This document shows positions 50,655 through 58,898 of a stretch of 64,000 nt of DNA, piece by piece. The position numbers were made by a program, and so were the translations under genes. Position 1 is the stretch's first letter. Each line of letters starts with the position of its first letter. Where the stretch lies: assembly GCF_014649775.1 (NCBI RefSeq), contig NZ_BMTR01000007.1, forward strand, positions 248,001-312,000. The letters run 5' to 3'. The stretch is from Streptomyces longisporoflavus (GTDB taxonomy: Bacteria; Actinomycetota; Actinomycetes; Streptomycetales; Streptomycetaceae). The notes under the pieces are model-generated. The model was not told the DNA's origin and did no database searches. It saw only the letters and a program-made list of their open reading frames with translations.

Positions 50655-51710
50655 TCAGCGGATCTGCGAAGTGCCCTGCAGCGTGCCCTCGATGGGCGAG
50701 GCCGCCGCGGTGCGCGCGGGGTCCGCCCCGGCGTCCGAAGTCACCCCGCCCGTGGTCGACGCGGAGCCGTCGGGCGAGACCGGCCGTATGAAAGGGGACA
50801 TGATCGCCGCCCCCGTCAGCATCGGCGCGCTGACCTCGTGCCGCTCGGACCAGGCCTCGGGCTCGTTCACGCGAGGCCCCCGCGCGGTCACTCCGGGCAG
50901 CAGAGGTCCGGCCGCCTGCGTCGGTGCGACCGGCGCCGCCAGGACACCGGGACGCGGACCCTGCGCGGTGAGCGGGCCGCTGCCCCGGCGGCGGACGGAG
51001 TCGGGCGCTGTGGTGACACCCGAGCCCTGCGAACGCAGCGGGGACGCGCTGCTGTTGCCGCCCGAGCCATTGCTCCCCGAGCTGTTGCTGCTGCCCGAGC
51101 CCGCCCGCGGGTCACCGGGGTCGGAGGGGATGCCCGTCGTGACGCCGCCCAGCGCGATCGCGGCCAGCGACACCGCGCCCGCGGCGGCGAAGGCGAACCG
51201 CCGCCCGCGCCACAGCGACCGCTCGACCGACTCGTGCCGACCGGCGTCGTGCCGGTCGACGTCATGCCGGTCGACGTCATGGATGCGGAAACCGCTCCCC
51301 GTGCCGGGAAGCACCGCGGCATGGGCGCCCGACGGCGCATAACCGAAGGTCTCGGGTCTCACGCCGAAGACTCCGGTCGGGGGCAGCCCTGACTCGGTGT
51401 CGGACGTGGCGAAGCCACCGCTCCCGGGGGGCTTGGGACCGGAGGGCGGCTCGCTGCCGCCGCCGGGAAGGCCCTGGAGGCGGGCGAGGAAACTCTCGGA
51501 GGGAGGCGGCGGCGCCGCCTCGGCGAAGACGCTCTTGAGCCGCCGCTGCGCGTCGGCCTCGGTCTTGCACTTCGGACAGGTGGCGAGATGGGCGAGGACC
51601 CGCTCGCGCGCGTCATGACCCAACTCGCCGTCCACCAGGGCTGCGAGCCGGTCCCCCAGATGCTGCTCGGCCAGCCGCCGCTCAACAGGATTCGACCGTG
51701 ATCCACTCAC
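50655..51710 (-). CDS. zinc-binding anti-sigma factor (RseA-type)
   Basis: 351 residues. The N-terminal anti-sigma domain reads LGDRLAALVDGELGHDARER and then VLAHLATCPKC, the H-x3-C-x2-C zinc motif. A single membrane helix follows (FAFAAAGAVSLAAIALGGV, about 190). A Ser/Gly-rich extracellular part makes up the rest. It should hold the adjacent sigma factor at the membrane until stress. The start GTG 51710 overlaps the sigma stop (GTGA). Compared with mycobacterial RseA (about 150 residues) it has a much longer outer tail. Confidence 0.9.
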   Translation of the reverse strand: MSGSRSNPVERRLAEQHLGDRLAALVDGELGHDARERVLAHLATCPKCKTEADAQRRLKSVFAEAAPPPPSESFLARLQGLPGGGSEPPSGPKPPGSGGFATSDTESGLPPTGVFGVRPETFGYAPSGAHAAVLPGTGSGFRIHDVDRHDVDRHDAGRHESVERSLWRGRRFAFAAAGAVSLAAIALGGVTTGIPSDPGDPRAGSGSSNSSGSNGSGGNSSASPLRSQGSGVTTAPDSVRRRGSGPLTAQGPRPGVLAAPVAPTQAAGPLLPGVTARGPRVNEPEAWSERHEVSAPMLTGAAIMSPFIRPVSPDGSASTTGGVTSDAGADPARTAAASPIEGTLQGTSQIR

Positions 51711-52474
51711 GCGGTCGCGCCCCCTCCTCCCAGCGCCACGGCTCCTGCGAGCGAGCGACGCTCGGCGCGGGCTTCGGGCGACCGGTGCTGAAGGGCCTTG
51801 CGCAGTTGCGAGCGGCCACGGTGGATACGGCTGCGGACCGTGCCCAGCTTGACGCCCAGGGTCGCGGCGATCTCCTCGTACGAGAGGCCTTCGATGTCGC
51901 ACAGGACCACTGCCGCGCGGAACTCCGGGGCGAGGGTGTCGAGCGCCTGCTGCACGTCCGCGTCGAAGTGCGTGTCGTTGAAGACCTGCTGCGGCGAGGG
52001 CTCGCGGCTGGGAAGACGCTCCGCCGCGTCGTCCCCGAGAGCGTCGAAGCGGATGCGCTGCTTGCGGCGCACCATGTCCAGGAAGAGGTTCGTGGTGATG
52101 CGGTGCAGCCAGCCCTCGAACGTGCCGGGGGTGTAGGTCGACAGGGACCGGAAGACACGGACGAAGACCTCTTGTGTGAGGTCCTCGGCGTCGTGCTGAT
52201 TGCCGGTCAGGCGATACGCGAGGCGATAGACGCGTCCGCTGTGCGTGCTGACGATCTCCTCCCAGGTGGGCGGAGTCCACGCCTGCGATTCCGCATCAGC
52301 GGCAAAGGTCGCGGTCTGAGCGGAGTTGGCAGCGTGGGAACGGTCAGCTGTGTCGGTCACGGATTTCGGCTCACCCGCCAACCCGAGAAAGCGCCTGAGC
52401 GCTCCTCCCCGATCCGCGGACGCAGCCGCACCTCCCCTGTCGGCTCTGGTGGTGTCCAGTGGAGCCCCTACCAT
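51707..52474 (-). CDS. ECF RNA polymerase sigma factor (mycobacterial SigE type)
   Basis: 255-residue ECF sigma factor. Region 2 reads IVSTHSGRVYRLAYRLTGNQHDAEDLTQEVFVRVF, and region 4 reads LCDIEGLSYEEIAATLGVKLGTVRSRIHRGRSQLRKAL. Partner of the anti-sigma gene, with HtrA and TatB downstream, hence envelope stress. ATG 52474 (MVGAPLDTTRA) is chosen because the upstream in-frame extension to ATG 52582 has AT-rich third positions (AAT TCC AGT AAA AAC GCT TAT), unlike coding here. The name sigE is avoided since it denotes another gene in Streptomyces. Confidence 0.93.
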   Translation of the reverse strand: MVGAPLDTTRADRGGAAASADRGGALRRFLGLAGEPKSVTDTADRSHAANSAQTATFAADAESQAWTPPTWEEIVSTHSGRVYRLAYRLTGNQHDAEDLTQEVFVRVFRSLSTYTPGTFEGWLHRITTNLFLDMVRRKQRIRFDALGDDAAERLPSREPSPQQVFNDTHFDADVQQALDTLAPEFRAAVVLCDIEGLSYEEIAATLGVKLGTVRSRIHRGRSQLRKALQHRSPEARAERRSLAGAVALGGGGATA

Positions 52475-52611
52475 AACCACCCCGCCCGTTAGCTCCGGAT
52501 AAGCGTTTTTACTGGAATTTGGTACGGGCTTCCTGCGAGGTGTCCTGCCTGGTCGCAGGGCCCGCAGCGAGTCTTGATCCATTCGTTACCCCCGGCGTCC
52601 GCGTACTCCTA

Positions 52612-52641
52612 CTAAACGCCCGGTCCCATCTGCGGGTTCCC
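52612..52641 (-). promoter_or_regulatory. ECF-type promoter of the sigma gene
   Basis: -35 GGGAACC (plus 52635-52641), 16-base spacer, -10 CGTTTAG (plus 52612-52618) on the minus strand. It fits the GGAAC-N16-CGTT pattern of ECF sigma factors, placing the transcript start about 130 bases before ATG 52474, and suggests the sigma factor drives its own gene. Confidence 0.7.
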
Positions 52642-52693
52642 GCCCCTTACGGATACAGTCACGGCCAGGCACCCGCGGGGACAGGAGAGGGCC

Positions 52694-53326
52694 ATTACCG
52701 GCAACCGGCAGACGAGCTGGGCGTTCGCCGACGCCTTTGTCGCCGAGGACGAAGCAGCACGCTGGGCCCGTGACCGGGCCCGGGACGCAGGGCTGCCCTC
52801 GGTGTCTCCCGGTACCGGCGCCGCGCTGCGTCTGCTGGCCGCCACCGCGGACGCCAAGGCCGTCGCCGAGATCGGTACGGGCACGGGCGTGTCCGGGCTC
52901 CACCTGCTGCACGGTATGCGGCCCGACGGCGTCCTGACCACCGTCGACCCCGAGCCCGACCGCCAGCAGTTCGCGCGGGAGGCCTTCCGTGCCGCCGGGT
53001 TCGCCGGCAACCGCGCGCGATTCATCCCCGGCCGCGCACTCGACGTACTGCCGCGCCTCGCGGACGGCGGCTACGACCTCGTGTTCTGTGACGGCGACCG
53101 CACGGAGTACCTCGACTACCTCGCTGAATCGTTGCGCCTGCTTCGCCCCGGCGGGCTGGTCTGCTTCGAGGGCGCCTTCTCCGACGGCCGGACCGTGGAC
53201 TCGGGCCCGCAGCCCACCGAGGTGCTGCACGTCCGTGAGCTGCTGCGCGCGGTGCGGGAGAGCCAGGATCTGATGCCGGCGCTGCTCCCGGTGGGCGACG
53301 GGCTGCTCTGCGCCGTCAAACGTTGA
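52694..53326 (+). CDS. class I SAM-dependent O-methyltransferase; probable ATT start
   Basis: 210-residue methyltransferase of the O-methyltransferase/CmcI type: SAM loop VAEIGTGTGVSGLHLL, acidic DPEPDRQQFA, and DLVFCDGDRTEYLDYLAESL, LLRPGGLVCFEG. Divergent from the sigma gene as in M. tuberculosis. The first canonical in-frame start is GTG 52802, just before the SAM loop; that would remove N-terminal helices of the family (TGNRQTSWAFADAFVAEDEA). ATT 52694 begins this region exactly and has AGGAGAGG six bases upstream, so it is proposed as start. Confidence 0.85.
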   Translation: MTGNRQTSWAFADAFVAEDEAARWARDRARDAGLPSVSPGTGAALRLLAATADAKAVAEIGTGTGVSGLHLLHGMRPDGVLTTVDPEPDRQQFAREAFRAAGFAGNRARFIPGRALDVLPRLADGGYDLVFCDGDRTEYLDYLAESLRLLRPGGLVCFEGAFSDGRTVDSGPQPTEVLHVRELLRAVRESQDLMPALLPVGDGLLCAVKR

Positions 53327-53410
53327 CCCTCCGCCGGGGGGCCGTGGAGTTTCGTCTGCGGGTGCGCCGTGGCCGGGCGCGCCCACGCGGCGGAGCCGCA
53401 CATGTCACAG

Positions 53411-53432
53411 CCCCGCGCCCCTGACCGGGCCC
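53411..53432 (-). repeat. dispersed Streptomyces intergenic repeat, copy 2
   Basis: GGGCCCGGTCAGGGGCGCGGGG on the minus strand, one base different from the copy at 29725. It lies 85 bases after the methyltransferase stop. Confidence 0.75.
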
Positions 53433-53460
53433 TTTCGGGACCTCCACCACCCGGACATAG

Positions 53461-53496
53461 CACTGCCCCGGCTCGTCTCGCGATGCCGGGGCAGTG
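53461..53496. terminator. hairpin terminator between methyltransferase and DUF3117
   Basis: CACTGCCCCGGC pairs with GCCGGGGCAGTG around a 12-base loop, with AAAAA on the plus-strand side. Confidence 0.85.
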
Positions 53497-53518
53497 AAAA
53501 AGTATGGGCGCTTCCGCG

Positions 53519-53686
53519 TCAGCCGACGACCTTCTTCAGGGCGTCGCCGAGTGCATCGGCCTCGTCCGGAGTCAGTTCGACGACAAGTCGTCCGCCGCCT
53601 TCGAGCGGAACGCGCATGATGATGCCCCGCCCCTCCTTGGTCACCTCGAGCGGGCCGTCGCCCGTCCGCGGCTTCATGGCCGCCAT
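53519..53686 (-). CDS. DUF3117 small conserved protein
   Basis: 55 residues, MAAMKPRTGDGPLEVTKEGR, then MRVPLEGGGRLVVELTPDEA and an alpha helix ending KKVVG. Almost universal in actinobacteria; function unknown. AAGGGGAACGAGC precedes ATG 53686. Its neighbour, the 3-methyladenine glycosylase, is also adjacent in M. tuberculosis. Confidence 0.93.
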   Translation of the reverse strand: MAAMKPRTGDGPLEVTKEGRGIIMRVPLEGGGRLVVELTPDEADALGDALKKVVG

Positions 53687-54006
53687 GCTCGTTCCCCTTC
53701 CTGAAACCAGCTCATCGCAGCCGACAACCCAGGTGTCACCGGCATCGAACACATTGCTTCCAGGTCATTATCCCGCATGGCAGGACCCGATGACCAACAT
53801 CGGTCTGCATCGCTTGCGCAACGCGCGCCCGCAAAACCACTCAATTCGGCGATGTGGCTGCGATACTTCGCCGCCCCTCACGCCTCCCCGGCAAGAAATT
53901 CTTTGACGCAGGTCACATATCTCCCCTCATGCCGGAGTCCGATGATCTCCGTCATGCTGTGCTCGGACAAAGATGACCGCCGCAGGACCACTGGAGGGGA
54001 TTCACC
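53687..54006. promoter_or_regulatory. divergent promoter region of DUF3117 and enoyl-CoA hydratase genes
   Basis: On the minus strand GATAAT (near 53768-53773) is a good -10 candidate for DUF3117 with a loose -35. On the plus strand I see no confident promoter. The reading frames crossing it have poor codon bias, so I call no gene. Confidence 0.45.
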
Positions 54007-54807
54007 ATGGCCGACACCGTGCTCTACGAGGTGAGCGACGGGCTCGCGACCATCACGCTGAACCGCCCCGAGGCGATGAACGCGATGAACACCGAGGCCA
54101 AGGTCGCCCTGCGGGAGGCGGTGCAGTCGGCCGGGTCGGACCCCGCGGTCCGTGCCGTACTGCTCACCGCGACCGGCCGCGCCTTCTGCGTGGGCCAGGA
54201 CCTGAAGGAACACGTCGGCACCCTGATGGCGGACCGCGAGGCGGGCACCGGCCAGACGATGAGCACGGTGCGCGAGCACTACAACCCCGTGCTGCGCGCG
54301 CTCACCGGGATGGCCAAGCCGGTCGTCGCGGGCGTCAACGGCGTCGCCGCCGGTGCGGGTCTCGGCTTCGCGCTCGCCGCCGACTACCGCATCGTCGCGG
54401 ACACCGCGCGTTTCAACACGTCCTTCGCCGGGGTCGCGCTGACCGCCGACTCGGGCGTCTCCTGGACCCTGCCGCGCCTGATCGGGCCCGGCCGCGCCGC
54501 CGATCTCCTGCTCTTCCCGCGCAACATCGGCGCGCAAGAGGCGTACGACCTGGGCATCGCCAACAGGGTCGTCCCCGAGGCCGACTTGGCCGCCGAGGCA
54601 CAGCAGCTGGCCCGCACCCTGGCCGAGGGCCCCACCCTCGCGTACGGCGCCCTCAAGGAGTCGCTCGCGTACGCGGCGGGCCACACCCTGGAGGAGACCC
54701 TGGAGAAGGAGGACGAGCTCCAGACGAAGGCGGGCGCCTCCGAGGACCACGCGATCGCCGTCCAGGCCTTCCTGGACAAGGCGAAGCCGAAGTACCTGGG
54801 CCGCTGA
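54007..54807 (+). CDS. enoyl-CoA hydratase/isomerase (PaaG-like)
   Basis: 266-residue crotonase. Oxyanion loop motifs: GRAFCVGQDLKEH at about 58-70 and NGVAAGAGLGFALAADYRI at about 117-135, then FAGVALTADSGVSWTLPRLIG. The PaaG-type Asp lies in the last segment (TADSGVSW). It hydrates or isomerises 2,3-enoyl-CoA esters in fatty acid or phenylacetate-type degradation. ATG 54007 has CTGGAGGGGATTCACC upstream. Convergent with the glycosylase gene. Confidence 0.93.
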   Translation: MADTVLYEVSDGLATITLNRPEAMNAMNTEAKVALREAVQSAGSDPAVRAVLLTATGRAFCVGQDLKEHVGTLMADREAGTGQTMSTVREHYNPVLRALTGMAKPVVAGVNGVAAGAGLGFALAADYRIVADTARFNTSFAGVALTADSGVSWTLPRLIGPGRAADLLLFPRNIGAQEAYDLGIANRVVPEADLAAEAQQLARTLAEGPTLAYGALKESLAYAAGHTLEETLEKEDELQTKAGASEDHAIAVQAFLDKAKPKYLGR

Positions 54808-54811
54808 GCCG

Positions 54812-55405
54812 CTAGGCGCGGCCCCCTGCGACGCGGATCACGCAGTCCTCCAGGTGGTCGTTGACCAGGCCGCAGGCCTGCATCAGGGCGTACGCCGTGG
54901 TGGGTCCGACGAACCGGATGCCGCGCTTCTTCAGCGCCTTGGACAGGGCCGTGGACTCGGGCGTGATCGCCGGTACGTCGGCCAGGGCGGCCGGAGCCTT
55001 GCGGGAAGCCGGGTCCGGGGCGTGCGACCAGATCAGCTCGTCCAGTTCACCCTCCGCCCAGCCGGCGAGCACGCGCGCGTTGGCGAGGGTGGCGTCGACC
55101 TTGGCGCGGTTGCGGATGATGCCGGGGTCGGCGAGGAGCCGCTCCCGGTCGGCGTCCGTGAACCGGGCGACCTCGTCGATCCTGAACCCGGCGAACGCGG
55201 CGCGGAAGCCCTCGCGGCGGCGCAGGATCGTGATCCAGGAGAGGCCCGACTGGAAGGCCTCCAGGCAGAGCCGTTCGTACAGCGCGTCGTCCCCGTGGAC
55301 CGGGCGGCCCCACTCCTCGTCGTGGTACGTCACGTAGTCCTCGGTCGAGAGGCCCCAGGGGCAGCGCAGTCTGCCGTCCGGGCCCGCGAGCGCGTCGCCG
55401 CTCAT
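54812..55405 (-). CDS. tag: DNA-3-methyladenine glycosylase I
   Basis: 197 residues. RCPWGLSTEDYVTYHDEEWG opens the family; LCLEAFQSGLSWITILRRRE holds the key Glu and Trp; FVGPTTAYALMQACGLVNDH ends with the His that together with the N-terminal Cys and a further His binds zinc. It excises 3-methyladenine from alkylated DNA. Its ATG overlaps the DivIVA-domain gene stop by ATGA, so the two are cotranscribed. Confidence 0.95.
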   Translation of the reverse strand: MSGDALAGPDGRLRCPWGLSTEDYVTYHDEEWGRPVHGDDALYERLCLEAFQSGLSWITILRRREGFRAAFAGFRIDEVARFTDADRERLLADPGIIRNRAKVDATLANARVLAGWAEGELDELIWSHAPDPASRKAPAALADVPAITPESTALSKALKKRGIRFVGPTTAYALMQACGLVNDHLEDCVIRVAGGRA

Positions 55406-55854
55406 CGGTCGTTCTCCTCTTCGGCCGCGTCCTTCGGGGTGTCCTTCTCGCCGGGCGGTGTCGTCGGGGGCGCCGGGGACGGCGGGTTCACTGGAGTCAC
55501 CGCAGTCGCCGGCGCGTGCGTCTTGAGGAGGCCGGGGCCGCCGACCGCGGTGGCCTGGGCCCCGGCGAGGGCCGCCTCCAGCTCCGCGATATGGGCGTCG
55601 CGCTCGGCGAGTTCGGCGCCGAGGCGGCCGAGCGCGTCGTCCACGTCCGCCATGCGATAGCCCCGCACGGTCAGCGGGAAGCGCAGGGCATCCACGTCCG
55701 CGCGGCGCAGGGCGCGGTCGGGGGGCAGCGGGTCGGTGAACCGCTCGGGCTCCACGTCGGGCAGCGCGGCGCGTTCACCGCCGCCGATCACGGCAAGCGT
55801 CACCGCGCCGACCACCACGACGAGGGCGATGACCAGGAACAAGAACAAGACCAT
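55402..55854 (-). CDS. DivIVA-domain membrane protein
   Basis: 150 residues: one N-terminal membrane helix (MVLFLFLVIALVVVVGAVTL), then a DivIVA-type domain (DVDALRFPLTVRGYRMADVD with F-x-G/R-Y motif) and a short coiled coil (LGAELAERDAHIAELEAAL). The Pro/Thr-rich tail is disordered. Probably senses or marks membrane curvature or interacts with the polar growth machinery. ATG 55854 has TGAAGAG upstream; a longer reading from 55974 is unlikely since it lacks similarity. Confidence 0.88.
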   Translation of the reverse strand: MVLFLFLVIALVVVVGAVTLAVIGGGERAALPDVEPERFTDPLPPDRALRRADVDALRFPLTVRGYRMADVDDALGRLGAELAERDAHIAELEAALAGAQATAVGGPGLLKTHAPATAVTPVNPPSPAPPTTPPGEKDTPKDAAEEENDR

Positions 55855-55979
55855 CTCTTCAGGCCCCCACGCTCGTACTGCCGTGTTCAAACTGTCAGGG
55901 TCCGATCGTGCCATGTGCCTGTGACAGTTAAGGTCGCAGGCGGCCGGGAGACGGCACCGACAGAGGAGGCGCACAGGGG

Positions 55980-56840
55980 ATGCTCAGGCTTGGCAGGCGT
56001 GAATTCGACGCGCACGAGCCGGTGATCATGGCGATCGTGAACCGGACCCCTGACTCCTTCTACGACCAGGGCGCCACGTTCCGCGACGAGCCCGCGCTCG
56101 CCCGCGTGGAGCAGGCGGTGTCGGAGGGCGCCGCCATCATCGACATCGGCGGTGTCAAGGCGGGCCCCGGTGAGGAAGTCACGGCCGAGGAGGAGGCGCG
56201 GCGGACGGTCGGCTTCGTCGCCGACGTGCGCAAGCGGTTCCCGGACGTGGTGATCAGCGTCGACACCTGGCGGCACGAGGTCGGCGAGGCGGTCTGCGAG
56301 GCGGGCGCGGACCTCCTCAACGACGCGTGGGGCGGCGTCGACCCCCGGCTCGCCGAGGTCGCCGCGCGGTACGGCGTGGGTCTGGTGTGCACGCACGCCG
56401 GCGGCGCCGAACCGCGGACCCGTCCGCACCGGGTGACGTACGACGACGTCATGGACGACATCCTCTCGGTCACCCTCGGCCTGGCCGAGCGCGCGGTCGC
56501 GCTCGGGGTGCCGCGCGAGTCCGTGATGATCGACCCGGGGCACGACTTCGGCAAGAACACGCGGCACTCGCTCGAGGCGACGCGGCGGCTCGGGGAGATG
56601 GTCGGGACCGGGTGGCCGGTCCTGGTCTCCCTTTCGAACAAGGACTTCGTCGGGGAGACGCTCGACAAGCCCGTCAAGGAACGCGTCGTGGGCACGCTGG
56701 CCACGACCGCGGTGTCGGCCTGGCTGGGGGCGCAGGTGTACCGCGTGCACGAGGTCGCGGAGACGCGGCAGGTGGTCGACATGGTCGCGACCATCGCCGG
56801 TCACCGGGACCCGGCCGTGGCGCGGCGGGGTCTGGCGTAG
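55980..56840 (+). CDS. folP2: dihydropteroate-synthase-like protein FolP2
   Basis: 286 residues with the DHPS TIM barrel: IMAIVNRTPDSFYDQG, IIDIGGVKAGPGEEVTAEEE, ISVDTWR, LLNDAWGG and MIDPGHDFGKN. True DHPS has DIGGESTRPG at the second motif; here it reads DIGGVKAGPG, as in mycobacterial FolP2, which lacks normal sulfonamide-sensitive DHPS activity. Its real reaction is unknown. ATG 55980 has GAGGAGGCGCACAGGGG upstream. Divergent from the DivIVA gene. Confidence 0.9.
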   Translation: MLRLGRREFDAHEPVIMAIVNRTPDSFYDQGATFRDEPALARVEQAVSEGAAIIDIGGVKAGPGEEVTAEEEARRTVGFVADVRKRFPDVVISVDTWRHEVGEAVCEAGADLLNDAWGGVDPRLAEVAARYGVGLVCTHAGGAEPRTRPHRVTYDDVMDDILSVTLGLAERAVALGVPRESVMIDPGHDFGKNTRHSLEATRRLGEMVGTGWPVLVSLSNKDFVGETLDKPVKERVVGTLATTAVSAWLGAQVYRVHEVAETRQVVDMVATIAGHRDPAVARRGLA

Positions 56841-56901
56841 CGACGGGAACGTCCGCCGGGCGAGCGGTCGAAGTGGCCCGCCCGGCGGGACGCCGGACCG
56901 G

Positions 56902-57657
56902 CTAGCGGCCGACTTCCTTGGTGACCAGGGCGACCGCCTCGTCCACGTCGTCCGTGACGTGGAAGAGGTGCAGGTCGTGCTCCGATGCCTTGCCGCCCGC
57001 GACCACCGTGTCGCGCAGCCAGTCGACGAGACCGCCCCAGTACTGCGACCCGAAGAGGACGATCGGGAAGCGCGTCACCTTGCGGGTCTGGACGAGGGTG
57101 AGGGCCTCGAAGAGCTCGTCCAGGGTGCCGAGGCCGCCGGGAAGCACCACGAAGCCCTGGGCGTACTTCACGAACATCGTCTTCCGTACGAAGAAGTAGC
57201 GGAAGTTCACCCCGATGTCGACGTGTTCGTTGAGTCCCTGCTCGAAGGGCAGCTCGATGCCGAGGCCGACGGAGACGCCCTTGGCCTCCCGCGCGCCCTT
57301 GTTGGCCGCCTCCATGGCGCCGGGCCCGCCCCCGGTGATCACGGCGAAGCCCGCGTCGACCAGCGCCCTGCCGATACGAACGCCCGCCTCGTACTCCAGC
57401 GAGTCGACCGGCGTACGCGCCGAGCCGAAGACGCTGATGGCGCTGGGCAGCTCGGCGAGCGCCCCGAAGCCCTCCACGAACTCGCCCTGGATGCGCATGA
57501 CCCGCCACGGGTCTGTGTGCACCCACTCCGCCTCGCCCTCGGCGTCGGTGTCGAGGAGCCGCTGGTCGGTGGTGCCGGGGGTGATCTGCTCACGCCGTCG
57601 CACCACGGGCCCCAAGTGCTGCTCGTCCCGCGGGCCCTGCCCTTCTGGACTTCCCAT
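56902..57657 (-). CDS. LOG-family Rossmann protein (putative cytokinin-type phosphoribohydrolase)
   Basis: 251 residues. The family core GFAVITGGGPGAMEAANKGA and FVVLPGGLGTLDELFEAL (the PGGxGTxxE motif) marks LOG proteins, which release free bases from cytokinin-type nucleotides. In actinobacteria the physiological substrate is not settled. The start ATG 57657 has AAGGGGATGTTC upstream; ATG 57663 is too close to the ribosome-binding site. Convergent with folP2, the usual neighbour. Confidence 0.93.
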   Translation of the reverse strand: MGSPEGQGPRDEQHLGPVVRRREQITPGTTDQRLLDTDAEGEAEWVHTDPWRVMRIQGEFVEGFGALAELPSAISVFGSARTPVDSLEYEAGVRIGRALVDAGFAVITGGGPGAMEAANKGAREAKGVSVGLGIELPFEQGLNEHVDIGVNFRYFFVRKTMFVKYAQGFVVLPGGLGTLDELFEALTLVQTRKVTRFPIVLFGSQYWGGLVDWLRDTVVAGGKASEHDLHLFHVTDDVDEAVALVTKEVGR

Positions 57658-57744
57658 GAACATCCCCTTCCGCTGAGGTCCTGCTCGACGTGCGACTTCA
57701 GCGTAGGTCTACGGGCGTTACAGGCGTCGCATCCTCAACAGAAC

Positions 57745-58836
57745 TCAGGATGTCAGCCAGGCGCTGAGCCGCTTCTCGGCCTCCGGGATCAGCGACGCCT
57801 TCACGCGCTCGTCCACCTTGTGGGCGAGCAGCGGGTTGCCCGGGCTGTAGTTCACGGCGGGCACACCGAGCGCGCTGAAGCGGGAGACGTCGGTCCAGCC
57901 GAACTTGGGCTTCGCCTCGCCGCCGACGGCCGCCATGAAGGCCGCGGCGGCCGGGTGGTCCAGGCCGGGGCGCGCGGCGCCCGTGTGGTCGTCGATGACG
58001 AACTCGTCGATCTCGCAGTCGGCGAAGTAGTCGCGTACGAAGGCGACCGCCTCGTCCTCGGTGCGGTCCGGCGCGTAGCGGAAGTTGACGACGACGGTGC
58101 ACTCGTCGGGGATGACGTTGGTGGCGACGCCGCCCTCGACGCGTACGGCGTTGAGGCCCTCGTGGAAGCGCAGGCCGTCGACCACCGGCGTGCGCGGCTC
58201 GTAGGCGGCGAGCTTGGCCAGGATCGGCGCGGCCTTGTGGACGGCGTTCGAGCCCATCCACGCGCGCGCGGAGTGCGCGCGCGTGCCCTTCGTCTTCAGG
58301 AGGACCCGCAGGGTGCCCTGGCAGCCGCCTTCGACCTGGTTGTCCGTCGGCTCCAGGAGGATCGCGAAGTCGCCCGCGAGCCAGTCGGGGTGGGCCTCTG
58401 CGACATGGCCGAGGCCGTTCAGGTGGGCGGCGACCTCTTCGTTGTCGTAGAAGACGAAGGTGAGGTCGCGGTTCGGCTCGGTCACGGTCTGCGCGATGCG
58501 CAGTTGGACGGCGACGCCCGACTTCATGTCGCAGGTCCCGCAGCCCCACAGGACGCCGTCCTCGTCCAGGCGGGAGGGCACGTTGTCCGCGATCGGGACC
58601 GTGTCGATGTGCCCGGCGAGGATCACGCGCTCGGCCCGGCCCAGGTTCGTGCGCGCCACCACGTTGTTGCCGTACCGGTCGACCGTGAGGTGCGGCAGGC
58701 GGCGCAGGGCCGTCTCGATGGCGTCCGCGAGGGCTTTCTCGTCGCCGCTCGGCGAGGGGAAATCGACCAGCTGGGCGGTGAGCGCGGCGGCGTCGAGCGT
58801 GAGGTCGAGCGACGCGTCGTGTGAGGTCTGAGCCAT
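57745..58836 (-). CDS. dapE: succinyl-diaminopimelate desuccinylase
   Basis: 363-residue M20 metalloenzyme. Metal motifs: ILAGHIDTVP (His/Asp), WGCGTCDMKSGVA (Asp), FYDNEEVAAHLNG (catalytic Glu pair) and ILLEPTD; dimerisation domain in the middle; FGWTDVSRFSALGVPAVNYSPG near the end. It hydrolyses N-succinyl-LL-diaminopimelate in lysine and peptidoglycan precursor synthesis. ATG 58836. dapC of the same pathway is 4 kb away. Confidence 0.95.
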   Translation of the reverse strand: MAQTSHDASLDLTLDAAALTAQLVDFPSPSGDEKALADAIETALRRLPHLTVDRYGNNVVARTNLGRAERVILAGHIDTVPIADNVPSRLDEDGVLWGCGTCDMKSGVAVQLRIAQTVTEPNRDLTFVFYDNEEVAAHLNGLGHVAEAHPDWLAGDFAILLEPTDNQVEGGCQGTLRVLLKTKGTRAHSARAWMGSNAVHKAAPILAKLAAYEPRTPVVDGLRFHEGLNAVRVEGGVATNVIPDECTVVVNFRYAPDRTEDEAVAFVRDYFADCEIDEFVIDDHTGAARPGLDHPAAAAFMAAVGGEAKPKFGWTDVSRFSALGVPAVNYSPGNPLLAHKVDERVKASLIPEAEKRLSAWLTS

Positions 58837-58886
58837 GGCTGCGACCCTAACGCCCCTCGGCGCGCCGCCCTGTCGGTGGCCTCCAG

Positions 58887-58892
58887 TACCTT
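58887..58892 (+). promoter_or_regulatory. -10 box for leaderless mRNA of the gene at 58899
   Basis: TACCTT six bases before GTG 58899; no ribosome-binding site. Confidence 0.5.
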
Positions 58893-58898
58893 GGTCGC

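Noticed and set aside
48390..51392. 1000-codon plus-strand ORF
   Set aside because: Antisense to htrA and the anti-sigma gene; Arg-rich low-complexity shadow of the repeat region.
52475..52582. N-terminal extension of the sigma factor to ATG 52582
   Set aside because: Third codon positions are AT-rich, unlike coding in this window, and the ECF promoter leaves a 130-base leader consistent with ATG 52474.
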